Source: Akkermansiaceae bacterium
Lineage (GTDB): Bacteria > Verrucomicrobiota > Verrucomicrobiia > Verrucomicrobiales > DEV007
Assembly (NCBI GenBank): GCA_024233005.1
Contig: JACKQE010000012.1
Coordinates: 117,985-181,984 of the forward strand
Reading direction: 5' to 3'
Length of the DNA stretch: 64,000 nucleotides
The notes beneath the pieces are model-generated. The model did no database searches, had not been told where the DNA came from, and worked only from the letters and a program-made list of their open reading frames with translations. The translations under genes were made by a program, and so were the position numbers. Each line of letters begins with the position of its first letter. Positions within the stretch are counted from its first letter, which is position 1. Shown here piece by piece: positions 63,168 through 64,000 of this stretch.

Positions 63168-64000
63168 GTGCCCGAAGTCTTCCTCAGCTACCGCCAGACC
63201 AGCGACCCCGAACGTCAGCGCGTCAGGGCCTTCGCCGAGCGGCTGCGGTCGAGCGGCATCCGGGTGATCTTCGATCAGTTCTTCCTCGAAGAGCATCCCG
63301 GCGGCCCGAACGACGGCTGGGATAAATGGAGCAGCGACCGCGCCCTTCATACCAGCCACGTCATCATCATCGGCAGAGAATCCTGGTTCCAGTGCTTCGA
63401 CAAAACCCAGCCACCCGGCACCGGCCTCGGAGCCGCCTGCGAGGCCGACGACATCCGCCACCGTGTCTATGAAGCCAACGGCATCGTCGAGACCATTCGC
63501 GTCGTCCTCTTCGATGACGCTGACTCGCAGCACATTTCCCCCAAGCTCAAGCGCTACCACCGCTTCCACGCCGACCGCGACTTCGACCTCATCCTCCGCT
63601 GGCTAAACGGCACCACATCAGCCACCACCGCGTCGCCTTCCGAAGTTCGTCATTCGGAATTCGGAATTCGTCATTCCTCACTCCCCACCATCCAGCGCTT
63701 CTTCGGTCGCGACACCGAACTCGCCAAGCTCCTCCCGGACCTCCATCCCAACGCCACCGGCTGGGGCGCGCTCATTGATGGCCCTGGCGGCATGGGCAAG
63801 ACCACCCTCGCCATCCGAGCTGCCGAGCTAGCTGCGCCCGGACACTACGACGACATCGTCTTCCTCTCCGCCAAGCAGACCGCCATGGACCCGCATGGCC
63901 CGCACGACGAAAGCCCCTTCGCCGTCAGCGGCTTCACCCAGATGCTCGACGCCATCGCCCGCCGCCTCCAGAAGCCCGAGATCACCCAGGCCGACGCCGC
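63168..64000 (+). CDS. SEFIR (TIR-like) domain P-loop NTPase, 3' end cut by the window
   Basis: An open frame of at least 277 codons that runs off the window. It starts at a GTG (the only start after an in-frame TGA at 63141). Residues about 3-148 form a SEFIR/TIR-like domain: VFLSYRQTSDPERQRVRAFAERLRSSG, VIFDQFF, the HTSHVIIIGRESWF strand and a C-terminal helix ILRWLNG. After a short linker, residues about 174-277 begin a STAND/NB-ARC type NTPase with P-loop GPGGMGKTT (205-213) and VFLSAKQ. This is the layout of NLR-like bacterial immune proteins, in which TIR/SEFIR is the effector and NTPase the sensor switch. The sensor repeats and effector activity lie outside the window. Confidence 0.82.
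   Translation, partial: MPEVFLSYRQTSDPERQRVRAFAERLRSSGIRVIFDQFFLEEHPGGPNDGWDKWSSDRALHTSHVIIIGRESWFQCFDKTQPPGTGLGAACEADDIRHRVYEANGIVETIRVVLFDDADSQHISPKLKRYHRFHADRDFDLILRWLNGTTSATTASPSEVRHSEFGIRHSSLPTIQRFFGRDTELAKLLPDLHPNATGWGALIDGPGGMGKTTLAIRAAELAAPGHYDDIVFLSAKQTAMDPHGPHDESPFAVSGFTQMLDAIARRLQKPEITQADA
63646..63677. repeat. Direct-repeat/palindromic insert inside the SEFIR-NTPase gene
   Basis: TTCGTCATTC occurs twice (63646-63655 and 63667-63676), flanking an 11-base core with GAATTC elements. It codes for the linker between the SEFIR and NTPase domains (about residues 160-171). The short-period self-similar sequence resembles small dispersed palindromic repeats and stands apart from the flanking GC-rich coding sequence. 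Confidence 0.6.

Noticed and set aside
1..64000. CRISPR arrays, tRNA or rRNA genes
   Set aside because: No regularly spaced repeats and no convincing cloverleaf or rRNA segments were noticed in the intergenic regions. A tRNA scan would settle this.

Overview
This 64 kb GC-rich window looks like a chromosome segment of a Verrucomicrobiota (PVC superphylum) bacterium. No rRNA or other marker was available, so the assignment rests on gene content. It carries a PVC-type haem-binding dehydrogenase with a C-terminal CxxCH domain, two secreted formylglycine sulfatases, a ThuA protein, a YHYH-domain protein, an exported xylose-isomerase-like TIM barrel, and several secreted proteins of no recognised family. 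I saw no tRNA, rRNA or CRISPR array.

Layout. 1-6.2 kb: the end of a LysM protein, a membrane-anchored cytochrome c, a pyruvyltransferase-like protein, an AsmA-like protein, biotin synthase, and an exported protein that I read as a caspase/CHAT-like cysteine peptidase. 6.3-13 kb: a complete N-type ATPase operon on the minus strand, in the order atpD-C-Q-R-B-E-F-A-G. Its b subunit carries a delta-like C-terminus and its c subunit has a double-glutamate ion site. 13.3-19.1 kb: nspC coupled to a HAD hydrolase, an RmlD-like reductase, dtd-maf, and a Tat-exported DMFase-like protein. 19.2-20.4 kb: an IS1380-type element with both inverted repeats and an internally deleted transposase. 20.4-22.9 kb: a LysR regulator with an NTF2-like protein and a beta-propeller protein. 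23.1-31.3 kb: the DUF2339/DUF3999 membrane pair, a cupin protein and clpB.

31.5-43.6 kb is a catabolic neighbourhood typical of PVC bacteria, on both strands: ceramidase-like protein, sulfatase, YHYH protein, TIM barrel, PVC haem protein, M20 peptidase, second sulfatase and ThuA protein. Next come truD, a large LamG protein and a RidA-family protein. 48.7-56.2 kb is a Pel-type exopolysaccharide operon, reduced to a TPR/beta-barrel exporter plus pelD-E-F-G. No pelA or pelC is present. The PelD homologue keeps a c-di-GMP I-site-like RxxD motif next to a degenerate GGDEF position, so export is probably c-di-GMP controlled. Divergent from it lie a small CPLC protein and a His/Met-rich outer-membrane barrel (probably metal-linked), ended by a strong terminator.

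58.4-64 kb: a secreted Zn-phospholipase-C-like/GATase-like fusion, two secreted proteins of unknown function, and, running off the right edge, a SEFIR(TIR-like)-P-loop NTPase protein. That last protein has the architecture of NLR/STAND immune proteins and could be the edge of a defence locus.
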